Origin: Candidatus Woesearchaeota archaeon
Lineage (GTDB): Archaea > Nanobdellota > Nanobdellia > Woesearchaeales > UBA525
DNA length: 5,235 nt
Assembly: GCA_023252315.1 (NCBI GenBank)
Contig: JAJPEB010000099.1
Location: 1-5,235, forward strand
Direction of reading: 5' to 3'
Position numbers and translations under genes: made by a program. How positions within the stretch are numbered: the first letter of the stretch is position 1; every line of letters starts with the position of its first letter. A model generated the notes under the pieces. It did not search any database. It was not told where the DNA came from and saw only the letters and a list, made by a program, of their open reading frames with translations. Below, piece after piece: positions 4,805 through 5,235 of the stretch.

Positions 4805-5235
4805 ATGCGTGCATATCGACGGATAGTTGGAGGAGGGGTGTGGGGGCTCTCGCTGCTGTTCGCAGCGCAGCGAGCCTCGGCGCTCACGCCTGGCGAAGCT
4901 GCGGCGCAGGCGTTCGGGTCCGTCGGCGGGTTCCTCTCCGCGTTCGCCCGCGCGTTCTCCTCCGTCCTTCTCTCGTCGGATGCTGGCGTGAGCCAGGGCA
5001 TCCTGCAGGGCATGCTCTTCCTCGCGGTCGTCATCGGAGGCACGATGCTCGCGCAGCGCAGGCTTCCGGGGCTCCCTGCGTGGATAGCCCCTGCAGTGCT
5101 CAGCGCGCTCATGCTCTTCGTCCTCTTCCTCTCCCCCGAGAGCGTCCTGCTCTCGACGCTCGTCGCGCTCGCGGCGCCGATCGCGCTCGTGGGGTTCGGC
5201 ATCCATCTGGGCATGTTCCGTTTCAAGGGAGGGTG
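4805..5235 (+). CDS. Uncharacterised exported multi-pass membrane protein, 3' end missing
   Basis: An ATG-started frame that stays open for 143 codons to the right edge, so the C-terminus is missing. I do not recognise the family. Residues 1-26 look like a cleavable signal peptide: a basic start (MRAYRR), a hydrophobic core (IVGGGVWGLSLLFAA) and a likely cleavage site after ASA26. An amphipathic Ala/Phe/Ser-rich segment follows (about 37-55), then likely membrane helices near 65-85, 94-111 and 115-137. The frame is chosen over the many antisense frames because it shows signal peptide and helices in order and its ATG follows a strong TATA box. Signal peptide plus multi-pass body suggests an envelope or secretion-related protein, but this is inference. 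It is divergent from the 336-residue helical gene and shares a 134-bp promoter region with it. Confidence 0.78.
   Translation, partial: MRAYRRIVGGGVWGLSLLFAAQRASALTPGEAAAQAFGSVGGFLSAFARAFSSVLLSSDAGVSQGILQGMLFLAVVIGGTMLAQRRLPGLPAWIAPAVLSALMLFVLFLSPESVLLSTLVALAAPIALVGFGIHLGMFRFKGG

Noticed and set aside
4671..4814. N-terminal extension of the 336-residue helical protein to an ATG at 4814
   Set aside because: It would swallow two AT-rich promoter elements and overlap the start of the divergent gene; ATG 4670 has a correctly spaced TATA box.
4291..5226. Minus-strand open frame of 311 codons opposite the right-hand gene
   Set aside because: It overlaps the helical protein gene in another frame and lies antisense to a frame with a signal peptide and ordered membrane helices; its residues are low-complexity.
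1..5235. Mobile elements, CRISPR, tRNA or defence genes
   Set aside because: I scanned for spaced direct repeats, terminal inverted repeats, transposase motifs, T-loop sequences and nuclease/toxin cassettes; nothing beyond short repeats and the housekeeping-type exonuclease was found.

Overview
The window is archaeal chromosomal DNA, GC-rich, with eight recognisable genes packed on both strands. The archaeal call rests on direct sequence evidence: ribosomal proteins of the archaeal/eukaryotic families eL21 and eL35, an archaeal RNA polymerase subunit Rpo4 (RpoF), and archaeal TATA boxes placed 24-31 nt before start codons. That spacing implies leaderless transcripts. The gene set (BofA-like small membrane protein, stand-alone YprB-like nuclease, uncharacterised helical and multi-pass membrane proteins) would suit a DPANN-type lineage such as Woesearchaeota, but that placement is an inference from memory of gene families.

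Layout. Bases 1-607 (minus): the N-terminal two thirds or so of an MscS-type mechanosensitive channel, running off the left edge and starting at GTG. Bases 704-1364 (minus): a two-gene unit, rpl21e then rpoF, overlapping by 14 bp. Bases 1416-1682 (minus): a BofA-family membrane protein with its own promoter. Bases 1766-2557 (minus): a DEDDy-type 3'-5' exonuclease of the YprB/RNase H-like family. Bases 2558-2850: a GC-rich divergent intergenic region with inverted repeats. Bases 2851-3105 (plus): rpl35ae. Bases 3106-3238: a convergent gap with a small hairpin. Bases 3239-3613 (minus): a four-helix membrane protein. Bases 3660-4670 (minus): an uncharacterised, mostly alpha-helical 336-residue protein. 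Bases 4671-4804: a divergent promoter region. Bases 4805-5235 (plus): the start of a signal-peptide-bearing multi-pass membrane protein cut by the right edge.

How the genes relate. rpl21e-rpoF is a translation/transcription housekeeping unit and rpl35ae is housekeeping too. The nuclease probably acts in DNA or RNA processing. The other genes are envelope or unknown proteins. Nearly every gene carries its own TATA box, so the region looks like mostly single-gene transcription units with rpl21e-rpoF as the one clear operon. I found no CRISPR array, IS element, tRNA, rRNA, toxin-antitoxin pair or defence cluster. The best candidates for new biology are the uncharacterised helical protein, its four-TM neighbour, and the truncated exported membrane protein.
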